In this document: positions 1 to 14,900 of the stretch, piece after piece
Layout: every line of letters begins with the position of its first letter
How positions within the stretch are numbered: the stretch's first letter is position 1
Origin: Nageia nagi
Lineage: Eukaryota > Pinophyta
Reading direction: 5' to 3'
DNA length: 64,000 bases
Assembly (NCBI GenBank): GCA_050084985.1
Contig: JBITNC010000001.1
Coordinates: forward strand, 191,890,001-191,954,000
Program-made: the position numbers and the translations under genes
The notes under the pieces: generated by a model
What the model was told of the DNA's origin: nothing
Database searches by the model: none
Seen by the model: only the letters and a program-made list of their open reading frames with translations

Positions 1-2961
1 ATATTGTATTTGGTTTTTACTGCCATTGAAAGGGGGTCCGGGGGTTTCATTGCCCAATATTTTTTCAAAAAAAAGGGTATCCCCCCTTTGCATGTTATTT
101 AAAAATTTTTCACCCTGGATTGGGTCCCCAAAGGGAAAAATTGGTGCTTAACCCGAACACTCAAAAAATTCATTGCGGGGCCCGAATATAGTAGCCAAAT
201 TTTTTGTATTGTCTTTTTTTGTTGATGACTGATTAGACTTTTTTTTTTTCAACCCGAATAACCAACTTTTTATTTCAGCTTCTAGATTTTCTTTTTTTTT
301 ACTAAAAAAGTATTTGCAGGTTTTTCATTTGCTTAGTTTTTGTTTGATAAAAATTTTTGGGGCCCCTTTTCATACCGGACCCTCCAATAAATATGAAATG
401 CAGATTTTTTGTCTTCTTTTAAAGTTTTGGCTTGAGTTTATAAAGCTTTTTTTTTGCGGGCAAGTAGGGCTTTGGGGGCCCCACCACCCCCCTTTTGGGA
501 AAAATTAAAAGGGGTAACCTGGAATTTTCTTTACCTTTATCTTCCAAATTTTCTTAAAAAAAATTTCCCTTTTTTTAAAAAAATTTTTTCTTTTTCGGGG
601 TTTAATTAATGAATTGGATGCTGAAAATATGAAAACGGCATTTTATGTTTTGGGAATCAAATCAGAAAACTTAAAAATTTTGATCGTACTTTAGTTTTGA
701 CCTTTTTTAAAAGGCATTGCGGAGGGGTTTTTCCCCAAAATTTTCTCTTTTTTTTTAAAAACAGGGAAGGGCCCGGGTTTTAAAGGGGGGCCCCCAAAAT
801 TTTACTTTTTTTAAAACCCCCCCCAAAAAAGGGTGATTGTTTTTCATCCCAAAAAAAAAAGGGGAAATTTTCATTTTTCCCTTTTCCCCATTTTTTTTTC
901 CTTTCGTTTTCAAGCCTTTGGTTTTTTGGGGTTTTTGGCTTTTTTGGGGTAAATTTGGGGCTAAACTTTTTAAAATTTTAAAAATTTCATTTGCTACTTT
1001 TGGGTGTTTTTTTAAAATTTTTTTGGGAATTGGGTTGATTTTTTTTTTTTGGAGATACTTCAAAAAATTTTTAACCCCCAAAATTTAAAAAAAATTTTCA
1101 TGGGGGGCCCCTTTGTAAACTTGGGGTTCCCCCTTTTTTTTGGTTTTAAAAACTTCATCTAATAAAAAAGTTTGGGGGTGAGTTTTAGGGGGGGTTTTTG
1201 AGAAAACTATGGTTTTTCTTTAAAATTTAAAAAAATTTTTTTTAAAGTTTTGGTTTTTTCCCAAAGGGGAAAAGGAAAAATAAAGGCCCAACATCACAAA
1301 TTTCTCCCCCAAATTTTAAATTTTTTTAAAATTTGGGGGGCCCAAATTTAAACTTTTTTGGGGAGCAAAAAAAAGGGAACCCCCCCCCTGGGGGGGGAAT
1401 GAATTGGGGGACTTTTTTTAAAAAAGGGGAAAATAAAATAAAAATTTTGGGGAAACCCTTTTTGGGGGTAAATTTCTTTCCTCCCTTTGGGGGAAACCCA
1501 CAAAAGGGGCAAAGCTAAAAAGATTTAAAACTGATTTTGTCGATTTTTTTTCCCGAATCGGGATAAAAAAAAACGCCCCCCCATGCAATTCCTTTTTTTA
1601 CAACAAATGGGGGAAATAACTTAATCCACTTTTCTTTTGTTAAAATTTTTTTACTTTAAATTTTTCCATTAAATTTTCCCCTTCCCTTGCCTTTTAGAGT
1701 TCAAGTAAATTTGTTTTTTTAAATTACTTGGTAAATTTTTTTTGGGAACATAGATTTTTTTTTTAAAAAAATTTTAAAAGTTTGAAAAAAGGGGGAACAG
1801 GGGGAAAAAAAATTTAAATTTAGCAAAAAAAAAAACCCCCAAAGGGAAAAAAAAACCCAAATTTCCCCTTTTTGGATCCTCATCTCCCCCCCCCAAAAGG
1901 GAATTTTTAATTTCATGTGAAAAAAAAATTTAAAAACAAACCCCTTTTTCCCCCAAAAAACCCCCTTGGGGGGTTTTTAATTTTTTTTCCTCTAAACATT
2001 TCAAAGACCCCAAAAGTATTCTTTTTGCAAAAAAAAGAAACAATTTTTTCATAATATAATCCCCCTTGTTTACTTGAAATGCCCCAAAAAAAATTAAAAA
2101 ATTTATTTTTTTTTGGTGTTTCTGGTTTTAAAAAGGGGGGGGTTAGTGTTTTTGGGGGTTTTTTTATTTTAGAATAAGTTTTTTTTGGGGTTTTTTTAAA
2201 AATTTAGAATATTTTTTGGGGACAAAAAAAAAAAAAAAAATTTAAAATTAAAATTTTTTGGGGTACACTTTTTTTTTTTTTGGGGAGGGTTGAAGAAAAG
2301 GTAAAAAAAAGCCCCCAAAAATTTAAAAACCCTTCCTTTTTGGAAAAAAACCCCTTTTTTAGGTCAAAGCCCCAAGGGTTTTAAAATTTAAACCCCCTTT
2401 TGGGAAATTTGCCATAGGAGGGGTTTTTGTAACTGTTATGAAAAAAAAGGGGGTTTTAAATTTTAATTTTCCAAAAGGCAAAAAAAGGGGGGAAAGCGGG
2501 CCCTTTTTGGGGAGGGCTTTTTTTGGGTAAAATTTTTTGGAGAGTTTACAGGGGGGGGGGCCTTTTTAGTTTTTTGCAAAGGGGTTTTTTTGGGGGGTTT
2601 TCCCTTTAACCCTGTTCTAAAAAAGGTTGGGGGGAGTTTTTAAACCTTTTCCCTTTTTTCCAACCCCAGATCTTTTAAAAAAGGTTTGTTTTTTTTTTTG
2701 CATTTTGGGAGTTTAGTTTTTGGAGGCCTTTGCCCCCCAAAAAAAAAAAAGGGCCCGGATCGGGTTTGGCCCAATTTGCTAAGGGAAAGCAAATACAGAA
2801 CTGAAACCCATATCCTTAAAAACAACCAGACTAAAGCTTCCTATACCGGCCCCTTTAAATTTTTGTCAAATTGTGTAAGCAATATTTGTGTTTTCCCCAA
2901 ATTTAATGAGAGATTTTTTTAGCATATTTGTTTGCCTTTGTTATACAATTGTGGGTTTTTC

Positions 2962-2990
2962 TATTAGGGGGAGTGTTGGGTATTGCCATA
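2962..2990 (+). other. Possible copia polypurine tract and LTR start
   Basis: In a better-quality island, a purine run (TTAGGGGGAG) is followed at 2,974 by TGTTGGGTATTG. This is the layout of a Ty1/copia polypurine tract joined to a 3' LTR; the complete copia element in this window has AAGAGGGAG followed by TGTTGGAATG. The surrounding sequence is too distorted to find the other LTR, a primer site or a target duplication, so this is only a pointer. Confidence 0.25.
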
Positions 2991-5900
2991 AAATTTCAAC
3001 AAAAAGCAAAATGAAAGCAAAAAATTTTCAGTCCGCCATTTGTCTTAAAGTAAAGGGTTATTTTTTTTGGTCATTTCATACTTTTCCCAAGATCATCATA
3101 AAAAAAATAACTAAATTGAAAAAAGGCCAATACACACATGAACTTGATCCAACATAGTAAATAAAAAAAAAGTACAAAGTGTGACGCCCTTTGACCAAGA
3201 AAAAATTGACGGGCCTCTTTGTTTTAGGTGTTGTTCAGAAAAAAATTTTTTATGTGAACTCAACGGACTTAGGTTTGTGGACCCCACGTAGTCCGGGAAG
3301 GGAACCCCCCTTTATATTTTTTCTGTAAAAGGGTAATTTTGGTTTGTAAAAAAAAAGTAGTTTTGTGTGGGGGGTAAACCAATTGGGGAACCTTGTAAAT
3401 CCCCTTTTTGGGGAAACCCCAATTGTTTTGGGGGAGGGGTAACCGAATTTGGGAATCCTTGTAAACCCTTTTTAAAGTAGGTTCCCTAGGCTTATTTATT
3501 TAATTTTTGGTTTTTTGGATAGGGCATCTCGGGGAAACTTTTTGCAATCACGGACGGTTTCATAAGAGACAAGGGTTAGGGCTCTTAAAAATTTCCACCC
3601 CCAATCCCCCCTTTGTGGCCGCCCTAAAATCGGGAACAACTTTATTGCCCTTTTTAAAGTTTTCCCCCACCCGGGGATTATATTTTAAAATTGATTACTG
3701 CCTGCAATAGAAGGGCCCCATTTTCAAAGCTAAAATCTGTTCCCAAAAGGTTTTTTCTTTTTTTAGCCTTTGGATCTTGTGTTAGGGTAACCCTAGGCAA
3801 CTTGGAATAGGATCCTGATTTTTGGGTAAATCGGAGAGACTAAAATTTTGGAGGACCCTTTGAGGTTAGCTATTATTAAAACTTCTTTAACTAACCCGTT
3901 GGGGGCATTCAAGCTTGGGGGGTGCGAGCATTTTCCCCTAGAAAACCTAAGGGGATGGGGTTTAGGACCGACTTCAAATTTTAGGGGGCACCACCCATAT
4001 GGGTTTCCCCGGGGCAATTCCCCTTTAGGGGGCTTGGGGTTAAGGGGGCCCCTTCGCAAAAAATCAGATCGGGGGGAGGATCTCCTTGTGGGTGTTGGCT
4101 TCAAGGGGGTTTGGAACCCAAATCTAAGTTTAAAATCCCTTTGTTTCCCCATTCCATATCATAAAAAATAAACTTTGTCCTCTCCATGTTTTGCGTTTTT
4201 TTTAGGGTTTTTGGGCTCTTTTTTGGTTTGGGGAAGTTTATTCCATTCGGGGGTTTAAAGCATTCCAAATTTTCATCTATGGGGCTTTCTTGGGGCCAAC
4301 TTGGTTTCCCAGGGGACGCGGTGAAAGGGGTTGGTGGGGGCCTTGGGGGGCGTTTGCGTGTGGGATTTGGGTCCCGGGCCCCCCTTGGGGTTTTGCCATT
4401 TTTTTAGGGGGGCATCAAGTGAGCATTTTTTTAAAGGGGGAAAATTTTGGGGCCCCCCAAAATGAAAAAAACCCAAAACATTTTTTAATTACCATCGGGT
4501 GAAAACGCAACAAGGCCAATTTGGGCGACCGAAAAGTTTTCTACAACTTTCCCTTGACACCCTTTTTTTGTGCTTTCATCTTACAGAAAACAACATAAAA
4601 CCCTTTGGGGGGTGGGGGAGATTAAAAAGGGGTAAAAACCCAAATAAAAACAGAAATTAAATATCAAATAATTCGTATGCAGATTAATGGGGTTTTTGGT
4701 TACAATTTACATACAAAACAAAACTGACCAAACATGTGCCTATTTTTTCTTTCTAGTAGAGGCTTACATAGGGAAATTACAATTAGGAACTAAGCATGAG
4801 CTTGCTACCAAGTCAAATCGATCATCTTGTTGTTGGGGACACTTTTTTTTTATGGATTTTTCAATCAGATGGTTTGGGGGGCCCGACGAACAAGTTTGGA
4901 ACCAACTTGGGTGGTTTAATTCCCCAAAAAACCTATTTTTGATTAATTTAGCGTTGGATGGCCATAATTCAAATGCCCAAATTTTTGGGTGTAAATGAAA
5001 TTGAAAAAGTAAACAATTGAAATTCGGGGGCAATGGCCTAATGGGGTTTGTGGGGAAGGTTGTTGGAAGGGGAATTTTTCAACGAGCAATACCCAAAAAA
5101 TTTCTCAAAGGGTCACTTTTTTGTCTCCACCTCCATTCACCCATCTAATTGTATCTTTTGGGGGACTTGTCAGCTTGGATTTTTTTCATGTTTGGGGGGG
5201 GGCTCATTGTTTGGGAGGTATGAGGAAACATTTCTTCTTTCGAAGGGGCAATTGTAGGGTTTTAGGAGATGGTTGTGAGCTGAGGGATATTTTAAGGTGG
5301 TTTTTAACCTTTAATGGGAGATTTCAGTCCTTACATACCAAAAATCAAAGGGCGATGACTTAGGGGGTGGGTGAGGAGAGGGGGATGTTTGGGCAAAGTC
5401 CCCCTTCTTTCCCAACTTTCTGGCTAGGGGGTAATAGTAGGGGGGGAAATGAAAACATGAAGAATTTTTACAAAAAAAATTTCCCTTAACATGGAATAGT
5501 TTTCAAATTTTATAATAACCGGGGGGGATAAGGTAGGGGTTGGTTAATGGGGGGTAAGGGGAGATAGTGAGAATTTAAAAAAAAGTGATTAGTAAGAAGG
5601 GAAAAACATCAAAGACATTGGAGGGGAAAAAACCCCAAAAGCAGGGGGTTGGTGGAAGATAGAACAAAAATCCAGGGCATTGGTTTTTCTGTTTTTTGGG
5701 GGGAAACCCTTTTTAAACTTCCCCATTTTGGAAAACAAAAAAGCCTATTAAAATAATGAACTTTTTGAATTTTTCCCCCAAAATTTCCCAAAAAATGCCC
5801 CCCCTAATTTTGTAACCTTTTTGGTTGAGGAGATCAAAAAAAAACCAACCCCCTTTTGGGGGAAAATTCATAAATTTTTTATTTTGGGGCCCATTTTTAT

Positions 5901-8900
5901 GCCTGGGGGGAAAACCTATAAGCTATTTGGGTGCATTGAAAACCCATAACAAAAAGAAACCTTTTTTGTACCCCGGGCTATTTAAAAACCAAAAAAATTT
6001 TGGGGATGGCCCCCCTCAATTTTTAAATTTCAAATTTTTACTGGCCCAAAAAGGAAAAAAAGGGGGAGTTTCCCAAATTTAAAATTTTTCCAAAGAGGGG
6101 GGTTTTGGGAGGGTTCTGAAAAATACTTTTTTGCCTGCACAAAAAACCCCCCCCAAAAACAATTTTTTGGGGGGCCCTATTGTGCATTGCCTTTAGATTG
6201 GTTTTTGATGACAATATTTTAAAATTTTGAAAAAGGGGGAAACCCCTTATATCGGGGGGCCCCATTCAAGGGGGTTTTGCGAAAAAGGGGCCCTGAAGTA
6301 AAAAGGGGGCCCCCGCCCCAAATTTTTTTTGGGACCCAAAAAGGGGTCAAGATCAAGAGAAAAAACCCCAAAGCATGGTTTTTTCATTTTTAAAAACAAT
6401 CAGTCCCTGGGGGGGGTTTTTTTAAAACAACCCCCAAAAAGGGGCCAAGGGGAAAAAAAAGGGGGGCTTTTTTTTCAAAAATTTCAAACAAAAAGGGCCC
6501 CCCAGTGAAAAAAAACAGGGGTTTTTCCCATAAATTTGAATCCGAGTGCAGTGAATAGGGCAAAATGAAAAAAAAAAACATTTTTGTAAATTTTTTTAAT
6601 TTCCCGGAAAAAACTAGAAAGGGCAAGTAAAAGGGAAAAAATTCTTTTTTTTTTAAATTTTTTTACCCCCCAAAAGGGGTTAAAAAAAACGAAGAAGGGG
6701 TTTTTTTTTTTGCCTTTTTGGACTAAAAAAGCTCAAAAATGCATTTTTGGGGGTTTGGGGGAAAAAGAAAAAAAGGGTTTGTTTTGACCGAAAAAAAGTT
6801 AAAAAAGATCTTTTTTTCAGATTTTTGAGCTCGAGAATGCAAGGAAAAACAAAAAGCCCATTTTCCCTAAAAAAACCCTTTGGAAATTTTTGGTTTTGGG
6901 GCTAGTTCAACCCCCAAAATTTGGAGATTTTGGGTTGGGAAAAACAAAAGGTGTCCCCCCAAAACCCCCAATTTTTAGTTTTTTTTGTGAAAATTTGAGT
7001 TTTGGGTTTTTACACTTTAGCTCCCGGGAAATTTGGGAAAATAAAAAAAATTTTTAAGAGAAAAATTTTAAAAATTTTCGAAAATAAAGGGGCAAAAAAG
7101 CTCATTGGGGATTTTAATTTTTTCAAAAATATTAGGACTTAAAAATTTTAAATTTTTGACCAATTTTTTAGCCCCCCAAAAGCCTGGGGGAAAAATTTTT
7201 TTCAACCATTTTGGGAAAACCCTTGAAATGTTTTTTGGGGGACCTAGCTAGTGGGGGGAAAAAAACAAAAATTTCCCCGAAAATAAAAAGGGGGATGGTT
7301 TTTTTTCTTTCCCCAAAACCCTTTTTTAAAAAACCATTTTTTGGTCTACAAAATTTTTTTTTTTTAAAAGGGGGAAAAACCCCAAAAAAACCAGGGGCAA
7401 TTTTCCCAAAAATGATTGGAAACCATAGATTTTTCATTTTGGGGGGAAATTAAGGGGGAAAAAAAAAGGATTTTAAAACCCAAAAAATCAATCAAAGGCA
7501 TGAATTGAAAAAAAAAGGGGGTTTTTTAAACACTTTAAAAACCCCCCAAAATTTTTCGAAATTGACCCCAATTTTTTTGGGGCCCAAAAAGAAAGGCACA
7601 ATTTTTTAACTGTAAAAAATCCTTTTGGGTGTTTTTTTGGGGCCAAAAAACATAGAGGAAAAAAAAAAATTTTTGATAAAATTCAAGTTAAAATGTTTGG
7701 GGGGAAAAAAGGGAAAAAACCATTCTAAAAAAAACCTTTTAAAAAATCAAAAATTTCATTTTTTAAAAAAATTTTTTGGGGCCCAAAATCGCTAGGAACA
7801 GGTTTGAAAAAGGCCCCAAGGAAAAAAAAGGGGGAAAGTTTTTTTGGGGGCCTACATGGGGAAAAAAGGGGAAAAAATTTTGTCTAAAACTCAAGTTTGA
7901 ATCTTAAGAACAAGGAAAAGGCCCTTTAAAGGGGACTTTTGGTCTAAAAAATTTTTAAATTTTTTAAAAAAGGAAAAAACCCCCAAAAAGGGTTTAGGGG
8001 CATGTTTTTTTTTCCAAGGAAAAACCCCCAAAACAAATGTTTTTGGGGCCTAATCAAGGGGGGAAATTTTTGTTTTTTTGATCAAAAAAAAAATTTTTAA
8101 AGGCATAAATGGATTAAAGACAAAATCTCAAGAAAATTTTTAAAAAAAAACTTTGAAAAATTTCCCCCTTTTTTTAGAAATTTTTTGGGGGGACTTTTTC
8201 CCCAGGGGGGGGTTTTGGGGGGGGTTTTTATTGAAGATCCAAAGGACTGAATTTTGGTGCCTGGGGTTTAAAAAAAAAAGTTTTAAAATTTTTTCCCCCC
8301 AAAAATCAATTTGGGGGCCCCCTTTTTTCCCCTAAAAAAAGGAAATTTTCTGGGGACTTTTAAAAAATTTTAGATCTTTTTTTTAGCCCAAATTAAACCC
8401 CCTCAAAAAAAAAGGGCAGTTTTTTATGTCTTTTGGGGAAACCATAACCTAAAAATTTGGGCCCCCCTAAATGGGGGAAGGGGGAAAAATTTTTCCCAAA
8501 AATTTAAATTTTTTGCCCATAAAAAAGGGGAAAAAGCCATTTTAAACCCCCATTTAATATTTAAAAATTTTTTTAATTTTAAAGCAACTTAAAGGAAAAC
8601 CCAAAAAGGGGAAGGGGCCCCCAAAATTTTTCCCCAATGTATGGAATTCCAAGAAGGGGAAAAAAAGCCCTAATTTTAAAGGGGAAATTTTAAAAATTTT
8701 TTGCTAAAAATTTTAAAATTTTAAAACCCTTTAATTTCTTTGGAAAAATTTGGAAAATTTCTAAAAAATTTTTTTCTTGAAATTTTTTTTAATTTTTAGC
8801 TTTTTAAAAAGGGGTCAAAAATCTGGGGGAATTTTTTCGGGGCCCAGGAAATTTTTACTTTTTTATTTTTTCCAAAAACCCTCCCCGAAAGGGGAAAAAA

Positions 8901-11900
8901 AATTTCCCCAAAAACTTCAAATCCTTCCCAAAAACTTCCTAAAACCCCCAAAAAAATTTCCCCAAAAATTTGCCAAAACCTTGAACCCCATCCCCCATCC
9001 TTTTCCCTAAGCTCAAACCCCTTTTTTTAAAAAATTTTTAAATTTCGGACCCGCCCCCCCCTTTTTTTTTAAAAAAAAACCCCAAAAAACCCCTTTTTTT
9101 TTAAAAAAATTTTCCCCTTTTTAAATCCCCAAAAAAAATTTTTCCCCAAAAATCACATCCAAAAAAATCTAGACCAAAAAAGAAAAAACCCAAATACAAC
9201 CCCAAAAAATCCAAAACGGGATTTGAACCCAAAAATTTTTTTAAAATTTTATGAAAAAACCCCTTAAATCCCATCCCCAAAAAGGGGATAAATTTTTTTT
9301 TAAAAATTTTTTTTTTTTGAAAAATTTTTGGGGGGATAGACGTTTTTCCCCCAAAAAAAACGTATTGAAAACCTCAATTTTGCATTCAAATTAAAATTTT
9401 TAAAAAGAAATTTTTTTGGAAATTTTGGGAAACCCCCCAAAAATTTTTAAAAACCCAAAAAAGTCTATAAATAAAACCCCAAAGGGGGGGTTTTACATTT
9501 TGAGGAGAATGTTTTTAGTCCAAAAAATTTTTTCCCAAAATTTTTTAAAAAATTTAAAATTTTTTTTAAATTTGGGAAGGACAAATTAAAGGATTTTGGG
9601 GAAAAAAATTTTTGAAAACATAATACGAATGGCTAAAAAGGTTGAAAAAAATGTCCCTTTTATCTGGGGGGGTGGGGGAAATTTATTTTTTAAAAGAAAA
9701 AAAATTTCCCCTTTAAAATTTTAACATTTTGTCCCCCTATTTAAAAACCCTCCCCGATTTTTTGGAAAAATTTTTTGAAATTTTTTTAAAAAATTTTTAA
9801 AATTTTTTTAAAAAATTTTTAAAAAATTTATCACTTGCTTTTTTAAAAAGCTTAAAATTCTGAATTGACTTCCTCTTAAAAAAATTTTTTTTAAAATTTT
9901 TTTAAAAAAAAAACCCCCTTTTCCCCCACTTTTTTTCCCCAAATTGGGGTTTTCATCGGCCTTTTTCCCCAAAAGTACCGCCCCAACACCCCCATTTTTC
10001 CCCCCCTCACCCTTTAAAATGTTTGGGGCAATATTTTTTTTAAAATTTTTAAAAAACTTGATTAAATTTTAAACCCAAAAATTTTTTAAAACCCAACCCA
10101 AAAAAAGAACTTTTTGAAAAAGCTGCATTTTGTTTAAAACCCTTTTTTGGGGAAACTAGCCATTTTTTCGACCTCTTTCCCCCAAAATTTTTTTCTTTTC
10201 TTTATTTTATATTTTTTTTTTAAAAATTTTTGGGCAATTTTTTAACATTAAAAAATAAAAAACCCCCTTTGCCCCCCAAAAAAAAACATTTTTTTAAAAA
10301 TTTAAATTTTCTCAAAATTAAAAACCAAACCCCACAAATTTCCCCAAAACCCCAAAACCAAACCCTTTTTTAAAAAAACTCGTTTTAAAACAACATGAGT
10401 TTTTCCCTTTTAAAAACCTTTTGGGTATCAGCCCTTTTAAAAAGAGGTTTTTAGTAACACGTTCTCCCCCCACATGTTTGGGGGGGTTTTTTTGCCCCTT
10501 TTTTTTTATGGGCTTTTTTTAGTAAGGGGAAAAGGTTTTTTTCCCCCAAAAAAAACCATTGTAAATGAACCCTAAGGAAGTCATTTCCCCCTTTAAAACA
10601 TTAAAAAAAAATTGGGAAAAAAAAACCCAAAAATTTTGAAAGGAAAACCCAATTTTTCCCATGTTTTTTTTTTTTCCCATCCTTTTGGGGGAAAAAACCG
10701 AAATTTTTGAAAACCCGGGGGAAAAAAAAAGGGGACAGTGTAAGATCGAAAAGGGGGAAGTCCTTAAAATTTTCCCTTTTTCCTGAAATAAACACAAGTC
10801 TTTTTTAAGCAAAAAAATTTGGGGCCCCATATTGTAGTGTTGGGGAGTTTGAAATCGTCCACAATTGTTTTTTTTTGGGTTTTAAAAAAAATTTTGGGGG
10901 TTTTTTTTGAAATAATAATTTTTTTTTTTAAAAATTTAATATGCGCATAAAGGAAACAAAAAATTAAAAGGGTAACATACTTTTTTAATTTTTTTCTGTA
11001 GCTCAAAATTTGAAGTGATCAAACGTTTATAATCTCTTGCAATAAACCAATTATTTGAAAATTTTTCCCGGGGGAAAAAATTTTCCAAAAAAAAACCCCA
11101 TAAATACGGGGGTCTTTAGAAGAAAAATTTTCAGAAGGGGAAAATGTGAATTTTTTTGGGGGGTTCTACGGGGCTTGCTGACAATCGATTTTTTGAAACC
11201 AAAAAAATTTCTTCCCCTTTTTTTTTGTACAAAAATTAGGAAATAAAAAATTTGTCCTTTCAAAAAAACTGGTTTTTTTTAAATCGTTTTTTTTAAAATT
11301 GGGCATTTTAAAATATGGTTTTAAAAAATTTTGTTGAAAAAAGGGAAAAAATAGTCGATGCAAAAAAGGGACTACCCCCGGGAAAATTTTTAAGGGGCAG
11401 GAGGGGGGAAAAAGGGGACCTACGGGCTGCGGTTTCCCAGCGAAAATTTTTGATTTGCGGGGTTTTTTTAAAAATTTTTAAATAAAAATTTTTCCCAAAA
11501 AAAACCCATTCTTTTTGGGGACTGCAAAATCTCATGTTTTTTTTTTAATAGGGGGAGCCCCCTTTTTTTTAAAGACTTTTTTTCCCCTTTTTGGGGGAAA
11601 AATTTTAAAGGAGGGGTTTTAGGGGCACAAAAAATTTAAAATTGGGAAAAGTAATTTTTCTCTCACGGGGTTTTATGGTTGCATGATTTCTTCCCTTTTA
11701 AGCATGGAAACACTTTTAAAAAGCCCCTTTTTTCCCAGAAAGGGGGCCCCATAAAAATTTTTTTGTTTTTTTTGGGCCCCAAAAATTGTTTTTTTTTTTT
11801 TTTTTTAAATTTTTTAAAAAATTTGGGAATGCTTTAAAAGAAATATTTTTAAAAATCCCCGATTTTTTTTTTCAAAATTTCGGGGGGGATAAAATTTTTT

Positions 11901-14900
11901 TGGGTATTTTTTTTGGGGTTTATTTGTAAACTACATGCCTTTTAGGGGAAATTTTTAAAAAAAGAAGTTGAAAACAAATTTTTTTCCCAAAACCATAGAT
12001 CGCATTTTTTTATTTTTTTTTTAAATTTTAAAAACAAAACCCCCTAAACTTTGACAATAATTTTTTATTTTTTTAAATTGTTTTTTGTCTTACAATTGGA
12101 AAAAAAAAAAATTTTTAAAAGGGGTGCTAAACCCCAATGTGTAAAAAAATATTTTTCATTTTTTTGGGAAAACTTGAATATTTTTAGCCCCCCGAAAAAG
12201 GGGTCTTTTTTCTTTAAATATTCCTTTTTCAATAGTGAAAGATTTATGAAAAAAAATTTTTTAAAATTTTTGGAACATGGGGGTCACTTAAAAAAACCTC
12301 GTAGCCCAAAAAAAAAAACCCAAAAAAAAACCAAATGAATCATGTTCAATATAATAATTTTATTTACCAAATAAATTTGATGCCAAAGGGATTTTTTTAC
12401 TAAGGTTTTTTCCCACAAAAAAAATTTTTTTAAAAAAATTTTAAAAAAAATTATAAACCCTTTTTCTTTTAAAAGGGGAAAAATTTTTTGTAATTTTTCC
12501 CCCCACCCCAAGACCCTTAAACCCCCAAATTTTTTGGACTTCCCTAACTTAAAAAATTTTTCCCCCAAAGTAGCTAAAATTTTGGGGCTTTTTCCTCTAT
12601 TGGTTGCTTTGGGTTTTCACAAAACTCCATGTTAAAACCATCTCTATAATTTGGGGTCTTTCTTCACCGGGGTTTTTTTAGGGGGTTTTCCCAACAAAAA
12701 CCTCAATAATTTTTTTCCCCTTTTTAACTTTCAATTGTTTTGGGGTAAATTTTAAAAAAGGTTAAAAATTTTAATTAAAAGGGTTTTCTTTTTTTTTTGT
12801 TTGATTCTTAAATTGTTTCCCCAAAAATTGCCCCCCTTCATTACATTAATTTAAGGGGAAAAAATCAAAAAAAAACCCCCATATTTTTGGGGAAAAATAT
12901 AAAAACAACCCCTTTTTTTTGGAAAAAACCCTTTTAAAAAAATAAAAAACCCTGACCTGCCGGTGTTTCCCTTTGGGGTTTTTGCCCCACGAGATCCTAA
13001 CCTAAAAAGCCACCACCAACGAACCCACTTAATGTCGGGGGATAGAAAACAATTTTGGGAAAAAACAAAATTTGAGGAATTCTAGGTTTTTTTAAAAAAC
13101 TCCCAAAAAAAAAGTTCCCAAATTTCGAGGGGGCCCGGGGGGCCCATGGAAAAAAAAACTCGAGAAAGAAGTGGGGATGAAAAATAAAAAAATTTTGGGG
13201 CAAAAAAATTTGTAGAAGGAAGGAGCAAAACCCGGGGAAAAAAAAAACCCCCCCAAAAATTTAAAATTTCCAAAAATAAAAAAGGGAAAAGGGTTTTAAA
13301 ACAAAAACCCCCCAAAAGGAAAAGCAAAAAAATTTTAAAAATTGGGGGGGGCCCTTTAAAAGGGCCCCTTTTACAAGCAAACCCTTTACTCGAGGGGAAT
13401 TTTTAAGATTTAAAAAAAAAAATTTTAAAAAAAACCCCCAATCCAACTAAAGGGGCCTCAAATGAACTAAAAATTTTTTCAAAAAAAAATTTCAAAAAAA
13501 AGGAAGCCCCCAACTTTATAAAAAAAACGATTGGGAAAAAAAATCTTTTGCGTGTTCTTCAATTTTTTTGGGAGAGGGGGTTGCCCCAAAAAAGGGGGTT
13601 TTATATTTGGGTTTTCATCAAAGGGGAAGAAACCCCAAAAAATTTTATTTTTTAAACTTAATTTTTGTATTTTTTTTATTACAAAAAAAATTTTTTTGAA
13701 AAAGGGGAAAATGATGGGGGGTTTTTTTGGGGTTTTTTTAAAATTTTTAAAAAGGGGGTTTTTTTTGGGGTTTTTTGCCCCAAAAAAAGGGAATTGTAAA
13801 TTTTTTTCCCTTTTAAATTTTAAAACTAATTCAAAATCTTTTGGGGGGGCCCCCTTTGGGGTTTCCAAAAAAAATATTTATATTTAATAAAATTTTTTTT
13901 TGGTTTTTTAAAAATTTCCCTCCTACCAAAATTTTTTAAAATTTTTGGGGGTTCATATGTAAAATTTTTTTTAATGGGGTTTTAATTTCCCCTTTTGGGA
14001 AAAAGCCCCTAAATTATTGTTTTTTAAAAAAGGGGGTTTTTCCCCTTTTTTTATTTTAAGAAGCCCAAATAAAAAAAAAATTTTTGCATTTTTTAAAATT
14101 TTTCACCCCTTTTAAAAAATAAAGGGCCCCCAAAATAAAAAAAAATTCAACCAAATTTTTTTTTAAAAGTGATTAAAGCTAATTTTAAAAAACCCCTTTA
14201 AACCAATAGGGGGAGCAGCACCCCCTTAAAAACATCAATAAACCCCCAAAAAAAAAATTAAAGGGGTTTAAAACCCCTTCTCATGATTAAAAACCAATTT
14301 AAAGTTTTTTAATCATTAAAAATTTTTCTTCCCCTTTTTCATGATGATTTTTTTTTAAAAAATTTTAAAAAATTTAAAATTTTTTTGGGTTTAAAGTTAA
14401 AATTTGCAAAAAACATGAATTTTTTTTTAAATTTAACCCCCCTTTGAAAAAATTTTTGAGATGAAACCACAATCATCCTACTTCAAAATTTTTTTAAATT
14501 TTTTTATATAAAAATTAAAATTTTCATTATCACTTAAAAAAAATTTTCCCTAAAATTAATCTTATGTTAACACTTTTTTCCCTAATTTTTTTTCCCTTTT
14601 TTTTATTGAATTTTTTTTTCCTTTTAAAAATTTTCTTTTTAAAAATTTTTTTCCTTTTTGGGGAATTTTTCAAAAATTGTTTTAAGCTTAAATGGTAACC
14701 TAAATAAAACTTCTACTTTTAAACAATTCTTTTTAAAAAAAAAAAATTTTCCCAAATTTTTTGCAATTCTTTTTAAATATTAAATCGTCTTTTTTTTCCC
14801 CCAAAACACAATAAAAAATTTTGGGTTTTGGGGATTTTTTTCCCTTTTTTCAAAAAACCCTTTATGGGGAAAAAAAAAACCCCCAAAATTCTTTTTTTTT

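Noticed and set aside
755-1088. Overlapping open frames on both strands
   Set aside because: They translate to Lys/Phe/Gly/Pro runs produced by inflated homopolymers; no domain is visible and opposite strands are equally open.
3848-4171. Plus-strand frame of 107 codons rich in Gly, Pro and Leu, with an overlapping minus-strand frame
   Set aside because: It lies in the distorted tract, and the strong mirror frame on the other strand is typical of composition, not of coding.
13479-13887. Frames of 118 and 129 codons on opposite strands
   Set aside because: They are homopolymer translations (KKPP, FFGG); not credible as proteins.
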